From assembly GCA_029204225.1 (NCBI GenBank), contig CM055094.1, forward strand, positions 27,762,107 to 27,826,106: a DNA stretch of 64,000 bases. Direction: 5' to 3'. Position 1 is the stretch's first letter. Each line of letters starts with the position of its first letter. Positions 1-11,368 of the stretch are shown here, in pieces. This DNA comes from Diphasiastrum complanatum (Eukaryota > Streptophyta > Lycopodiopsida > Lycopodiales > Lycopodiaceae). The notes beneath the pieces are model-generated. The model did not search any database. It was not told the origin of the DNA and worked only from the letters and a program-made list of their open reading frames with translations. The position numbers and the translations under genes were made by a program.

Positions 1-1044
1 TGATGTTTGAAATTGGTGAAATGAGTAGAAATTGTTTAATATCACTTGTTGATTACCAAAATTTTGAATATCTAAATAATCATTTTATTGTTCATGCCAA
101 TTTTTTTCTTCTGAGCACGTACCTAGCCCTTGGAGGACATAAGGGTTGTCAAGTTGAAAGAGTTGTTTGAAATAATTTGTTGAAGATTTGTCTTTATGGT
201 ATTTTGAGATGAAAAATCTAGCTGCTATACCATTTGATAATGATATATAGATCCATGTGTAGGGTCGAAGATCTTGCATAGTAAAGCCCTCCCGCCTGTC
301 AACAAGGGTTAGACCACTGGATAGGTACCTAACTATGCATAGATGCTATTTTTAGTTAGTTTCCTACTTTCTCCCTTAACTCTACTCACCACTAACACTA
401 CTCTCCCTTAACTCTACTCCTCTACACTAACATTCATCATGATTGTAGGTGAAAGGAAGGGGATGATTAGAAAAGATGGAGGAAAAAAAAGATAGAAGAG
501 AGAGATAGAGGGAGGGTGGAGGTTAGCTCAAATGCACATTATACTTGCTAAAGGAGAAACATAAACTATTGAAACCAAAAAGCATGAAGTTGAAAGCAAT
601 TGAAAACAACAAGAGCAATAGCAAGCATTGAATTGCAAATGAGGATGCTTCTCTTCCAAAATTGGTAGAGTTTCCTCCTCCTCATTAAGCATGAAAATAG
701 TGTACAAATGGTGTCTTTTTATAAAATGGGTAGGCCCTTGCCCCTCAAGCCTATTGGCTAATATTCACAACGATCCTATCCATTCATCTTGGACCCTACT
801 TGATCCAGTCCACAAAAAGTACATTGGTAATCACAAGATTCATGTGAGTCCCAATTTGGACCCAACTCTAAAAAGTAATCTCTAAGTTTAAAAATGACTT
901 TGGGCCTCTAGTTTTATTTTAATTCCAAGGCCCAAGTTAAGTTTATTTTATTTACAGCTTTACTTGCGTGCTTATTGGGCCACGGGCTTACGCGCGCAGG
1001 ATGCCATGGCCTCGCAACACATTTTATTGGATGATTTTATTTAT
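1..1044. other. Unassigned repeat-like DNA, possible minus-strand LTR
   Basis: No convincing gene. The part from about 480 to 1000 looks like LTR material read on the minus strand: there is a TATA-like stretch near 718-728 (minus strand TTTTATAAAAAG), and the segment near 880-920 resembles part of the solo LTR at 31922-32571 (both contain 'ctctaagt.taaaa' followed by a 'ttgg.cctc' motif). It lies downstream, in minus orientation, of the large broken ORF at 1202-4090, so it could be that element's 3' end. Inference only; no paired LTR or target duplication was found. Confidence 0.3.
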
Positions 1045-1201
1045 TTACACTTTGTTGGGAATACTCCCAATAGGACCCACGGCCTGAAGTAGTGCCGGTC
1101 TCTCGGCACTCTGCCGGTTTAGTAGAGCGTTTTCTTCGCCCGTCTTTGCTGGATGAGGTAGGTGGTGACGTCCTCCATAAAGTTGAGGCGGTCCAATTTC
1201 T

Positions 1202-4090
1202 TCAAGTCCTTTGGCGTGTGAAGAGACTTGTGGGCCCCCACAACCAATCTTGGTCGACCCATGTTTGGAATCGGCGTGTCCATGGATTACCTTGAAGCGC
1301 AGCTCGGTAATAGACACGAGCTATTGGTAGCTGATCTTTGATTTTGTCTGAAGGTAGTTCCTTATTACCATCAAAGAATATGGATGGAAGAAAATTGTTC
1401 CATTTAGTTTCGATCCCCATCAGATGTTCCAAGTCTTGGGCGTAAGTGGCTATCGCACGGACTGTTGGATCAGGGCAATTGATATATTGGTTGGCAAATG
1501 CGGTGAGAGCCCTTCTGGCATCTACATCCATAGTCCACCCATATTCTGATGGTATTATCGGCCAATTAAAATTCTGTAGTGTGATCTTGTCCAGAGGGGT
1601 GCCGCATTCTGCCCATGGCAGGAAGTGCGCGTTCACCCGTAATTGTTGTGGACTCGTCACGTAGGCCCTGATGGCCGCGGGGTCTCTTTTGAACAATTGC
1701 TGGCGCCACTCTGGATGTGGGTGGAGGGCGGGTAATACTTGCAGTTCGTTGTCCTTGATTGTCTGAGCAGAAAACGATATCTGCCAGCCGCCTCTTGATG
1801 ACTCGTGGAGATACTTTGATAGAAATTCGTTGATTTTCTCCTCCACGGACTTTGGTCTTTGGAAGGCACGGCTGGCAGATATCGTGCGCGAGCCTCTGGA
1901 TGATGTGGCTTGGCTTTGGCTGGTAGTTGCGCCTTGGCCCTGGTCTCACGTCTCAGCATTTGTATCCATCTGTCCTTGGTCCTGGCCTTCGGACCCTTGA
2001 TCTTGTTGAAATCCCCCTACTGTCTGCTGGCTCTGGTCTTGGCTTGTACTGGTATGTGCAGCGTCAAAAGTAGGTGGCGATGGAATTACCACGGGGGTGG
2101 GCTGGACCTTTGTTTCCATGAATTTCTGGCAGGCCTTGAGGGCTTGCTTGGCCTGGGCGAGCTCGTGCGTTGCGCTTGCCCAATATTTGTTGAACTCTAT
2201 CTGGTAGCCGTTTAAGGTTTGGCTATAAATCTACACCTGACACCGTAGAAGATTCATTTTTGATTGAGAAAGCGGCCTTGAGTCCGGTGCAGGTTGAGCT
2301 AACCAGACGAGCTTTTCCTCTTGTAGGGCTTTGACCTCCGTCCCCAGATGCGTATTCTCTGCTTCCAAAAGGTTTAGTTGCACATGGATGGGAGCAAGCC
2401 GTTGGGACGCTTCAGATTGAAGCTCCTGCACCTTCGTGGATGCCTCAGTCAACACTTTGGAGAGGTTTTGGATATAGTTGTTGAGGCCTTCCTCCTTCTG
2501 CTGCAGCTTGGCAATCTCCTGGTGCCCTGCTTGTTCGTGTTGTTGAGCCAAAATCAACTCTTGTTGCAGCTTGGTGAGGTCTGCTTGCAGTTGTGTGTTA
2601 CTCGTCGCCAGATGTAGTACCCTGCTTTCCATAATGGCTTTGGCCGCTACCGCATCCAGGATGTATTTCTCCAGAGTTTGGTACGTCGTCGTTAGATCTG
2701 TGGTAGCAGCCGATACACTAGTATTGGCAGGGGCTTGTGTTGTATCGGCCTCGACGACTTGTGGAGTACTATCGTCATTGTCTTCTATCAGGTTCTCATT
2801 GGACCTGATGCCATATGAGGCGGTAGGATCAGTCCGATCTGGCGATGGTACAAACACTGTTTGGACAAATGCGTCATCAAACAACGGTTGGTTGCCCTCG
2901 GCAACCTTTGTTGGCGAAGCGGGTGGGGTTTGAGAAGCAACTGTGGAAACAGGGGTGAGGACGGTTTGTCCGAACGAGAGGATGGGAGGAATAGAAGGGA
3001 ACTGGAGGGTGGTCTGGAGTATGGAAGAAGGTGAGGATGGAGCAGAAAGTGTCTGGCATGGGGGTGAAAAATTGATGACTTGCATCCACGCCAGAGTGTC
3101 GAGAGACAATTGAGAATCAGAAGGATTGAATGGAATGGAAGCAATGGTGGCGGCAGGAGTGATGGAAGATGCGATGGTGATGGATGGAGTAGTGGATACT
3201 AGAAGAGAAATAGGAGTGGTATCAACAGAAGAAATGGGGATGGAGACAGAAACAGATGTGGATAGAACAAGAAGAGAGGTAGTGACAACAGAAATCAGAG
3301 TGGCGAGTTCCACGGAAGAAGAAGTGGTAGTCGTTGATGGATTAGTTAGTGTGGCAGTGGAGGGACATCTTCGGGTAGCAGGTGGAGATGTGGATGTAGA
3401 GGCAGTGCCAGGCATTCGTGTGCTAGTCATTGTGTTAATAATCACAGGTTGGGAGGAGGTGGATGCTTGAGATGGCGGATAAAGGTTAGTGTGTGGCATG
3501 AGGGTAGAAAAAAGGGATGAGCATTGGAAATCGTGCACCATTGCCTCGAGAAGTGCGTAGACAAAGTTACACAACAGGGGGCCTGCTGCAATTTGCTCAT
3601 AGTTGTTGGGTTTGATGGAGTTGGTTAGTTCTCGAATGAGGAAGCTATGCCAGTCGTATGGCACAACTGAGGGACCAGGGAATTCCAGAAAGGATTCCAC
3701 TATCTGACTCAGCTGCTTAGACTGGATTCTGTCTTTGCGAAATGTTGAAATAACCAAAAAGTTATTCAACAAAGGCGCAGCCGCCTGAATGACGGGTTCC
3801 ATGATAGCCTCTATCAGGTAACCATTGTTAGTCTGTATGGAGATTTTTGGTGTGGTTTGGGTGACGAAAGGTTTGATCAGACTTTTGGCGTGGTGATGGG
3901 AGATGAGTTGACGATCACCGGACATCATAATGCAAATGGTGACCATTGACTCTACGTTAATCCTGACCTTGTACGTGGTACCTTGATACAGGAAGTGGAA
4001 GCGAGTCTTTTCCTTGTCCCAGGTGGCATAGGCATGAAGGGCGAGGCCCATGTTAATCTCAGAATGGAAGAGCGCCGGGTAAAAATCCAT
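1202..4090 (-). pseudogene. Large retroelement-like ORF with two in-frame stops
   Basis: One minus-strand frame runs from ATG at 4090 to a stop at 1202, interrupted only by TAG at 2233-2231 and TGA at 1948-1946; no frameshift is needed. Open segments are 619, 94 and 247 codons (962 positions in all). The N-terminal ~200 residues look globular; about 205-330 is very Ser/Thr-rich; about 470-600 is Gln/Leu/Glu-rich and reads as a coiled coil; the stretch after the first stop is Gln/Ser-rich; the last ~200 residues look folded again. I recognise no named domain: no zinc knuckle, protease, RT or integrase motif. A retrotransposon gag-like or accessory protein is the simplest idea, because gypsy pol debris lies just upstream on the same strand. 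A host gene is less likely. Both stops can be derived from CAG and CGA by one C-to-T change. Confidence 0.55.
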
Positions 4091-5295
4091 TGCCTCTAGA
4101 AGTGGACCGGCTGTCTATAGCCATGGTTGGATTAGAGCGTCAGAGGGTAGAGGCCAAATCTGTGTGGCCTCGGGGATGTCATGCTGGATGAGGAGGCCAT
4201 GTTAGCAGTGATGATTAGAGGTCAAAAAAATAGGAAAAATGGTGGAAAATGGAAAAGGGTGTGGAAGCGACAGAAAACTGTGAACAACGAGTGTTGGATG
4301 ACAAGAAGTGTAGTTCAGAGTGTAGATCAGTGTTCAGTATGATCAGATGATAGCTGGTAGGAAGTTTGGTCGCAAACGGAGAACTTGATAATTTTAGTGT
4401 AAATTTCAACAGAGTTTCGCTAGCAAAGGTGACAAATGACTCGAATTCAGCCCTTATATAGCGAAATTTAGAGTGCGTATTAGGTGAATTCCACTTTCTC
4501 TTGTTCAGTTCCACCCAAATTTTAGTAGGCACCTTCTTCACAAAATTTTAAGACCTCAGGGAAGTCTACAAGAGTTCCAAAGGTGATTTGACTGCTATGT
4601 GAAGGTTCTGCGAGGGTTCAGGCTATCTGCAAGGGTTCAACTCTCGCATGAAGTGATCTCTCGCACAACTTGTTTCTATGATTGGATTTTCAATATCAGA
4701 CCATGTAGACAGGCTAATTTCACCGCTCTTATTCCATTTAGGGACCTTGCGAGCGTTGGTAAGATGACCTTGAGGCTCTGCAAGGGTTCTGAAAATTCAA
4801 CTTCTGAAAACTCTCGCATACACTAAAAAATGATGATTCCTTTATCAGGAACTCTCGTAGAGATTTTCATGGATGCGTCTAGGTCAGATCTAGTGACTGT
4901 CCAAGTTTCAAGAGCTATCTCCGAGGGGATCTCAAAAAATCATGGAAAAAGTGCTCTTTTAGAGTGTTTTTAGATGAGATCTCGAGATGTTTAGATTTTT
5001 AACTTTTGTAAACTGGTAATCAGTTTCATCCATGCTTGATCTGACTGTTGGTGGTTCTCTGGAAGTTCTGATGGATACTTGGTAGTAGATCCATCAGTCA
5101 GTCTGATGATCTACTTCTTTCTTGATTCTATCTGAATCTGGATCCTTCTTAGATTCTGATGGATTTTTCCAATCTTGCCAGATCTGGCTGAATGTGGATG
5201 GATCTAGCTTTATTTGGCTTGATCTTCTTAGATCTAGTGGTGATGGTTTAGTAGAATAGCTTTTTGTAATATGTCATCGCCAACCTAGATCTATC
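4091..5295 (-). repeat. Non-coding 3' end/LTR-like region of a minus-strand gypsy element
   Basis: Lies between the integrase tail (stop at 5298-5296) and the large ORF starting at 4090, both on the minus strand. A minus-strand TATA-like box (CTATATAAGG) sits at about 4453-4462, as expected for LTR promoter sequence. Repeated phrases such as 'ttctgcgagggttc' and 'ctctgcaagggttc' occur near 4604-4640 and 4776-4790. The 4880-5295 part carries about 12 GATC sites. Clear LTR termini and a primer-binding site were not found, so the exact boundaries are unknown. Confidence 0.4.
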
Positions 5296-6540
5296 TTACT
5301 GCGGTGGCCAGTATTTGTGCAACTGGCTACCGTTGATGGGTGTATCGAATGGTGTTCCATCTAGCTTTTCCAAATTCATGGCTCCATGATTAAGAATTTC
5401 CTTGATCCTATAAGGACCTTCGCCTGTGAATTTTAACTTTTTCTTGATCGCCTTGGTTTTATACATCAAGACCAGATCTTCTTCTTTTGTAACCTGCGAT
5501 CATGCCATGCCTTGCGTCTTTCCTTTTCAGCTGCCAGTGCGTGCACAACTAGTAAGCGTGTTTCACAGAGTTTATGCAGAGCTTTGTGGCGTAGTTGTAG
5601 AGATTTGGACTCATTAAGACGTCGCGTGGTGGCAATCCTTAATGAAGGAACTAAAAACTCTACTGACATTACAGCATCCTGACCATATACTAATTGGAAG
5701 GGTGTTTGATCAGTGCTTTCTTTATATGTTGTCCTGAATGCCCATAGTGCAGCATGCAACTTATGTTCCCAATCCGATCTGCTAGCTTCAACTGTTTTCG
5801 TGAGCACACCACACAGGATCTTATTGGATGATTCTGCTTGCCCATTACCACGAGGATAATAAGACGTACTGGTTCTGTGGATCACGAAGAATTCCTCCAA
5901 CAGGACCTTGATGGTCTTGTTGATGAAATGGCTTTCGCGATCGCTGACTAGCTCCATCGGGCATCCGAAGTGCATAATGATATTTCCATAAAGGAACTTG
6001 GTAGTGGTCCTAGCATTAGCTACTCTTACTGCCTTGGCTTCGACCCATTTGGTGAGGTAGTCTGTGGCTACGATTATGTATCGATCCTGGGAACTCCTTG
6101 CTGCAGGGTGAATTGGACTGATGCAATCCAATCCCCACTTTTTGAATGGTGCTTGGGCTAAGACCGGGTGTAGTAAGTCGTAATTCAATCTTGTTGGTCT
6201 CCTTGCCCTTTGGCACACATCGCACTTTTTCAAGTATTTCTCCGTATCCTTATAAATCGTTGGCCACCAATATCCTGATTGCAGGATCTTGCGAACTGTA
6301 ATGTCAGATGCAAAATGACCCCCACCCATGCCTTCATGTGAAAGCGAAATGACGGGTGGCCTCATGAGGAAGAATACACCGTCGAAGAATTCCATCTAGA
6401 CCTCTTCGATACAACTGTCCGGCAATCAGCTGATAAGGTCTGGCCTATTTCGAGTCCTATACACCTTACAGTATTCAGAAATTCGTTCACCTTGGCGACC
6501 ATAGCACACAAGCTATTAAAGGTGTTAGGGCCATTTTTCC
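5296..6540 (-). pseudogene. Ty3/gypsy integrase with GPY tail, frameshifted
   Basis: Main reading frame 6395-5466. It shows the integrase zinc-binding region (HEGMGGGHF, then CDVCQR), and the DDE catalytic core (Asp in KWGLDCISPI, Asp in ELVSDRESHF, Glu in RGNGQAESSN), followed by the gypsy motif FRTTYKESTDQTPFQLVYG. Near 5475-5490 the frame shifts by one base; the other frame then carries MYKTKAIKKKLKF and TGEGPYRI, a GPY/F-type C-terminal module typical of Ty3/gypsy integrases, ending at 5298-5296. Upstream of 6395, another frame (QLIAGQLYRRGLDGIL) matches the spacer between RNase H and integrase. RT and protease are absent, so this is a truncated dead copy. It would have inserted cDNA in the nucleus; the catalytic residues are kept but the frame is broken. 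Confidence 0.88.
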
Positions 6541-6549
6541 AGGCCTACA

Positions 6550-6726
6550 TTTGTCAAAAGACCAATGTCCCCAGACCAAGCAGGAAGAGGATACTAGGAT
6601 CTCTCATGTACGCAATGGTCTTTACAAGACCAGATATCTCTCACGAAAGCACTCAATGTTAATGCACACAACAAATTTTGTGCATTGCTCAGTCTGAAGA
6701 TCAAGGCATTCACGGATCCAGATTAA
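6550..6726 (+). pseudogene. Ty1/copia pol C-terminal remnant
   Basis: Plus-strand frame at 6591-6650 reads ILGSLMYAMVFTRPDISHE, the conserved copia motif at the RT/RNase H boundary (GSLMYA.V.TRPDI). It is followed, after an internal loss of most of RNase H, by a short tail ending in TAA at 6724-6726. Immediately after comes a polypurine tract and an LTR, so this is the 3' end of a copia element whose remaining coding part was deleted. It abuts the opposite-strand gypsy remnant at about 6540. Confidence 0.75.
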
Positions 6727-6733
6727 GGGGGGG
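6725..6733 (+). other. Polypurine tract of copia element
   Basis: AAGGGGGGG directly before the LTR start TGTTGG, overlapping the stop codon of the copia remnant. It is the expected plus-strand priming site. Confidence 0.75.
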
Positions 6734-6964
6734 TGTTGGATTTATTTCCTCTACTCTCCTTAAATCCCATTTTAATCTGCCTCCATTCATGCTGCATATT
6801 TACTAAAGTTGTCGCGCAGTCTGCATATTTACACGCAAATTTGCACAGACGAAGAAAAAAGAGAAAGAGTCGCGACACTGTATTTTTACACACGTTATGG
6901 TGACAAGCGAAAAGGGGACACTATCTTACAGAATGCCAAAGGTGCCCTAAAAGCAAAGGCACCC

Positions 6965-6970
6965 TATAAA
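6965..6970 (+). promoter_or_regulatory. TATA box in copia LTR
   Basis: TATAAA about 230 bp into the LTR, in the context CACCCTATAAATC. It is a plausible retrotransposon promoter; transcription start not visible. Confidence 0.4.
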
Positions 6971-7167
6971 TCTAATCCTAAGGCTACTCGTCAGAGTGAT
7001 GCACTTTTTTGTATTGTCATCACCAACGATCACTTTAGCATTGACTGACATCGCACCCTTTTCACGCTCACCCCATGCAGGTGCGCTAATAGACTAGACA
7101 ACGACTGCAGCCACCCGCGATCTCTTACAAACAGCACATCCACTATGTACTTTCCACATCTGCACAC

Positions 7168-7171
<4 letters not shown>

Positions 7172-7232
<61 letters not shown>
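7172..7232. repeat. (TA)n microsatellite
   Basis: About 30 uninterrupted AT dinucleotides inside the copia LTR. Confidence 0.95.
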
Positions 7233-8360
7233 TGGATACCATTTGTGTATTCAGGTTAATGAGGTTAATGAGTTAATGAGGTTAATGAGTGGATTAGTTG
7301 ATGAGTTGATGAATGAGACGAATTAAATGCCTTGCGCACTCAATTTTGATTGTTAGCAATAAAGTTTTATTCCTTTACAGATTGCATAAGCTTCGTAGGG
7401 CACGCGGTTTCGTCCGCTATTGTCTTGTGCTCTACCGCATTATTGACATGTATACATGATATACTTTATCTGATACAGTTATTTGTTCTGCGTTCAGATC
7501 TATGTTAATATTGTTATGCTTATCATTCATTCTGTCTGATCTTTTTAGTTGTTATTTCTGGTAATAGACGACTAACATTTGGTCTTGTCTTTCGCGAATC
7601 ATTTGCGACTAATTATCAATCGAGCACTTTGCGAATCATTCGCGACGAATAGTTTGTCTTACTATTCACGATAAACCATTCTTCTGCAGCTTCATTCATT
7701 TATTAAAGTTTGGCTACGTAATAAAAAATGACTGTGATTCCCATCACTACTGTTTTGTTCGTTCTGATAGGCGTAGTCATGCTTACGGAGAGAGTCGTAT
7801 AGCTCGTTCCGCTGCGCACGAACATTTTCTGTTTGAGTTCGTTTCTCGTTCGTTTCTTGTTCGAGTTCATGTCTCGTTCGTGTTCGTCTTACCTCTTTGA
7901 GCATTTTTTTTTGTTCGTTTCTAACATACGACACATTTTCTCAACTCGTTCACCTCCCTCTCTCCAACAATTTTACTTTTGTCTAGCCCTTCAGAAAGTA
8001 CCTGCTCTGAGCCTGAAATGCAGAAAGCCAGAATATCATGTATTAATGAAGAAAAGAAAATTACAAAAAATAATGACATGATAGCCTCATTTGACGAGCT
8101 CTCTTATCAGAGTCTTCCTATCGATACTCCGGCAAATTCTGCTCAATTATGGAGTCTCCAACAACAACGAGGCATAATCAATCCATTAAAGTCTCTACAC
8201 ACAGCTCTCTTAACGCTTTGGCACAAACCAAAACACGACTCCTCCATAATGAGAAGATGTAGTTGGGAGCCATAAAAAGTTCTCTTCAGGTTACACTCCT
8301 CTCTAATGCTTGGAATTTCTTGCAGACATGCTTCACTTTCCTTTTCTTGCGTGTTATTTT

Positions 8361-10866
8361 ATGAATGTAATTTCCTGGAATGTTAGAGGACTGAACTCTC
8401 CTATTCATCATACTCTTCTTTTTAATTAGCTTTTATCTCTCAGTCACTTCAACCTAGTGGTTTGCCTCCAAGAAACTAAACTGAGTGGCTTTCTCCTCGA
8501 CGTACTCACTAAATCTTTTGTTCCAAACTTTAACTACTCCTTCACTCCTGCCAATGGCATCCATGGTGGCCTGGTGACTTTGGTTTATAGAGATTGGAAA
8601 CTCTCCTCCCATTTCTTTCTACCTGGCGGTCGTGCCAATATTTCTACCATTTTCAAATGTGATTTTGCCTTCAACATCTACAATATGTATGCGTCCAATT
8701 TCACTACCTCCTGCATTCATCTGTGGAATTCCATCACTCCTCATAACTCACTCTCTCGCTTATTGCTGGTGACTTTAACACGTACCTTCACCCCTTTGAT
8801 GGTCCTAATCGCCTCACTTTCGCTGAAAGACAAGCCTAGGATAGCATGATAGATGGCTTCAATTGCCTAGATGCTCTCTCTCTGTGTAACTCCCCGCATC
8901 TTCACACTTGCAATAATGGTCGATTCTCCCCTTTCTTCACTTCAGCCAGGTTGGATAGATTTTAGCTTTCCAACAAAGGTGATTTGGCTAGAAATTTGTC
9001 ATGCAACACCATCCCTTCTTCCCCCCTTTCCGGCCACCTCCCTGTAGCCCTCCACTTCAATCTTTTTCCTGCCAAGCCTGTTAAGCGTCATCGGTCTACA
9101 TTATGAACAACTCCTTGATCTGGAATAAGGACCTTTGCCCCGCCCTTTTTGCCAAAATCTCCTCGCTTAAGAATCTCCAGGATATTATTGATTGTTCACG
9201 TTTCTTCATTTGTCAGCAAGGGAGACTTGCTAAAGCGTCCTCCTCCATCTCTAAATCCTCCATTAAGCAAGCTCTCTCCTCCATCTCTTTCGATAGGGTT
9301 TGAGCAGCCAACCCTTCACTTCGGACTAACGAATTCATTTTTGCCTCCAATAGTCTCAAAATTATTGATCGTTCCAAAGCTATTATCTTCCGCAAGAGAA
9401 CCCATCTCAATTGGCTTTGGGAACCCCTCAGCTTTCTTCTTCAGAAAGCTTAAAGCTCAGCACATGAGAGAAGACTATTGTGGCCTTATTGTTAACAATT
9501 CTCCCCTCCCTTCCTCTGAAGCCATCTGCAACTCCTTCAACCACTTTTCTCTCCTGTACAATCATGCTTATCCATCGAATACCTCCATAGAAGATCTCTC
9601 CAACTACTGCACTTTCTCCTCTCCCCTCTCCCCGGTTGACTCTATCTCCCTCTCTACTCCCCTCTCTCTATGGATGAACGTTTTCTTGTCCTAAAATCTC
9701 TTAATAGGGACAAAACTCCTGGTCTGGATGGCGTCACTTCTGATTTTTTTCTTGCTCACTGGGAAATTGTTGGTCCTGCTCTCCTTCTTGCCATTAGCAC
9801 GACGTTGGTTACAAGCTCATTTCCCCCGTCTTTCTTGTAGAGACTTATTAAACTTGTTCCTAAAGATAAGTCGCCCTCTATTATTAATGACTATCATCCT
9901 CTTATGATTCTAAACACTTCCTACAAGATCGTTGCGAAGGCCATTGATACGAGGATTGCCCCTCTTCTTCCCTCTCACATCTCTGAAACCCAATCGAGCT
10001 TCATCAAAGGTAGGTCCCTTTTTGACAATCTCCTGAATGTCTGGTCTACCATAGATTTATGGTTTAATTACCAACCTCTTGTGCTTAAGGTCGATTTTGA
10101 CAAAGCCTTTGATAGAAGTACCTGCTAGCTTGTTATTCCTCCCTTATACAAGCCCTATTTGCTCCTACTTCTTCTTCTATTCTATTTCAAAGTGTTCTTT
10201 CCCCCTCCTTCCTTGTTTCTCCTGGAATCAAACAAGGTTGTCTCCTTTCGCCCTACATGTTCGGTATCGCTATTGACCCTCTCATTTACCATATAATCAA
10301 GCTTAACTTTGCTCCTTGCTTTCGCCCCTTTACCTTCCATAACATTCTTGGCGTGCATTATTGAACTTCACCATCAGTCTGCTTCTCTTCTCCTTCTTGA
10401 ACTTTTTCGGTATTGTCATGTTTCTGACCCTTTGATTAATCATCATAAATTAGATATTCTTGTTCTCTCTCATGAGGCTCCTCCTGATTGGTGTCTTCAT
10501 CTGGGTTTCAATGTCCTTCCCCACGACATTGTCTTCAAATACCTAGGTTTTCCGCTTGGAGCCTCTCTGTCCAACAAAGATCGCTTCAATTGGATTTTAG
10601 AGAGAGTTATATCCAAAGTTTTAATCTGGAACTCATCGGACCTATAGACTCATTGTTCTCAAGCATATTTACTTTATTTTTCTTTGGTTTCTCCCTCCCT
10701 CATTCTCCCTTTCCATTGCTAAGATTTTTGGGAAGTTTCTTTGGAACAATGGTCCTAGCCTCATGAACTGGGATATTTGTAATTCTCCTAATAAATTAGG
10801 GGGCTTTGGGCTTCTTGACCCCACCACTACCTCTCTCTCTCTCTTCTCTTCAGACGTATTCACTTC
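8361..10866 (+). pseudogene. L1-like LINE ORF2, 5' part (endonuclease and RT)
   Basis: The frame opens at ATG 8361 with NVISWNVRGLN, the start of an APE-type endonuclease. Further endonuclease motifs follow: VVCLQETKLSG (8455-8490), HGGLVTLVYRDW, AGDFNT near 8770, and a degraded SGHLP near 9020. The RT part has DKTPGLDGVTSDFF (~9709-9750), the ISETQSSFIKGRSLFDN motif (~9985-10035), catalytic motif A LKVDFDKAFDR (~10084-10120), motif B PGIKQGCLLSPYMFGIA (~10217-10270) and FKYLGFPLG (~10528-10560). The YADD catalytic box expected near 10345 is missing. Thumb-like sequence (FGKFLWNNGP, LGGFGLLDP) continues to 10866, where an LTR element interrupts it. Many stops and frameshifts make it dead. The 391 bp before 8361 have only a short ORF of unknown nature. 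Confidence 0.88.
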
Positions 10867-11355
10867 AATTACGTCCATGTCCTATATAAGGGAATCAGAA
10901 TAATTCCTGACGTGGATAGCCGGTCACTCCAGGTGTATATGGTTATTGGTTATGCCTCGTCATTCTGGGCTTGGCCTGCAAAATAATTAATAATCATATG
11001 AGGGCCTAGACCTATAATTGGACATAGGAGCACATGCATAGTGAATGACTGCTTTAATGCAAGAATAGGAGGTTAATAGCTCAATATAGGTTGCATGGGA
11101 ATCCTAGGGAGAATATTCTCTCTCTCATGAGGAGAATATGTCCATTGGAAACTCGCCCATCCTCCTATTGGAAATTCAGTTTCTTGAGCCTGTTTCTCCT
11201 CCTCTCTCTTAGGTTCTTCACTATGGCTTGGGGGCTAGGTCCAGGAGGAAACTCCAAGAAGGATCTAGGTTTGGATGGGTGGTTTTGCTCCACAGGTGTC
11301 CTTTTGATTGTTTTGCAACAGGATCTAGTCAGATCTTCATTTGGTGATCCTTACA
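10867..11355 (+). repeat. LTR A of non-coding LTR element
   Basis: About 489 bp. Its first two bases are AA where B and C have TG. It contains TATATAAGG near its start (10881-10889) and a 12-bp palindrome GAGAATATTCTC near 11110. By eye it differs from LTR B at about 24 of ~485 aligned positions, mostly transitions, plus short indels. Confidence 0.85.
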
Positions 11356-11356
11356 G

Positions 11357-11368
11357 TGGTATTAGAGC
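11357..11368 (+). other. Primer-binding site A (tRNA-iMet type)
   Basis: TGGTATTAGAGC, one base from the usual TGGTATCAGAGC, two bases after LTR A. Confidence 0.75.

Larger units (their letters stand above)
6734..7969 (+). repeat. 3' LTR of Ty1/copia element
   Basis: Begins TGTTGGATTT just after the polypurine tract and ends TCTCCAACA at 7969, giving inverted termini TGTTGGA/TCCAACA. Length 1,236 bp. It holds a TATA box (6965-6970), a (TA)n run (7172-7232), and a Cys/Phe-poor, GTTCG-rich stretch near 7755-7930 that produces a spurious minus-strand ORF. The 5' partner LTR is not in the window. Confidence 0.65.

Noticed and set aside
2231-2233. Programmed stop-codon readthrough in the large ORF
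   Set aside because: A second stop 94 codons on and similar stops in clearly dead neighbours favour decay over readthrough.
7692-7934. 80-codon Glu/Arg-rich minus-strand ORF
   Set aside because: Lies in a GTTCG-rich low-complexity part of the copia LTR.
8335-8360. Possible LINE ORF1 upstream of ORF2
   Set aside because: The short frame 7979-8275 has no RNA-binding or zinc-knuckle motif, so I could not support it.
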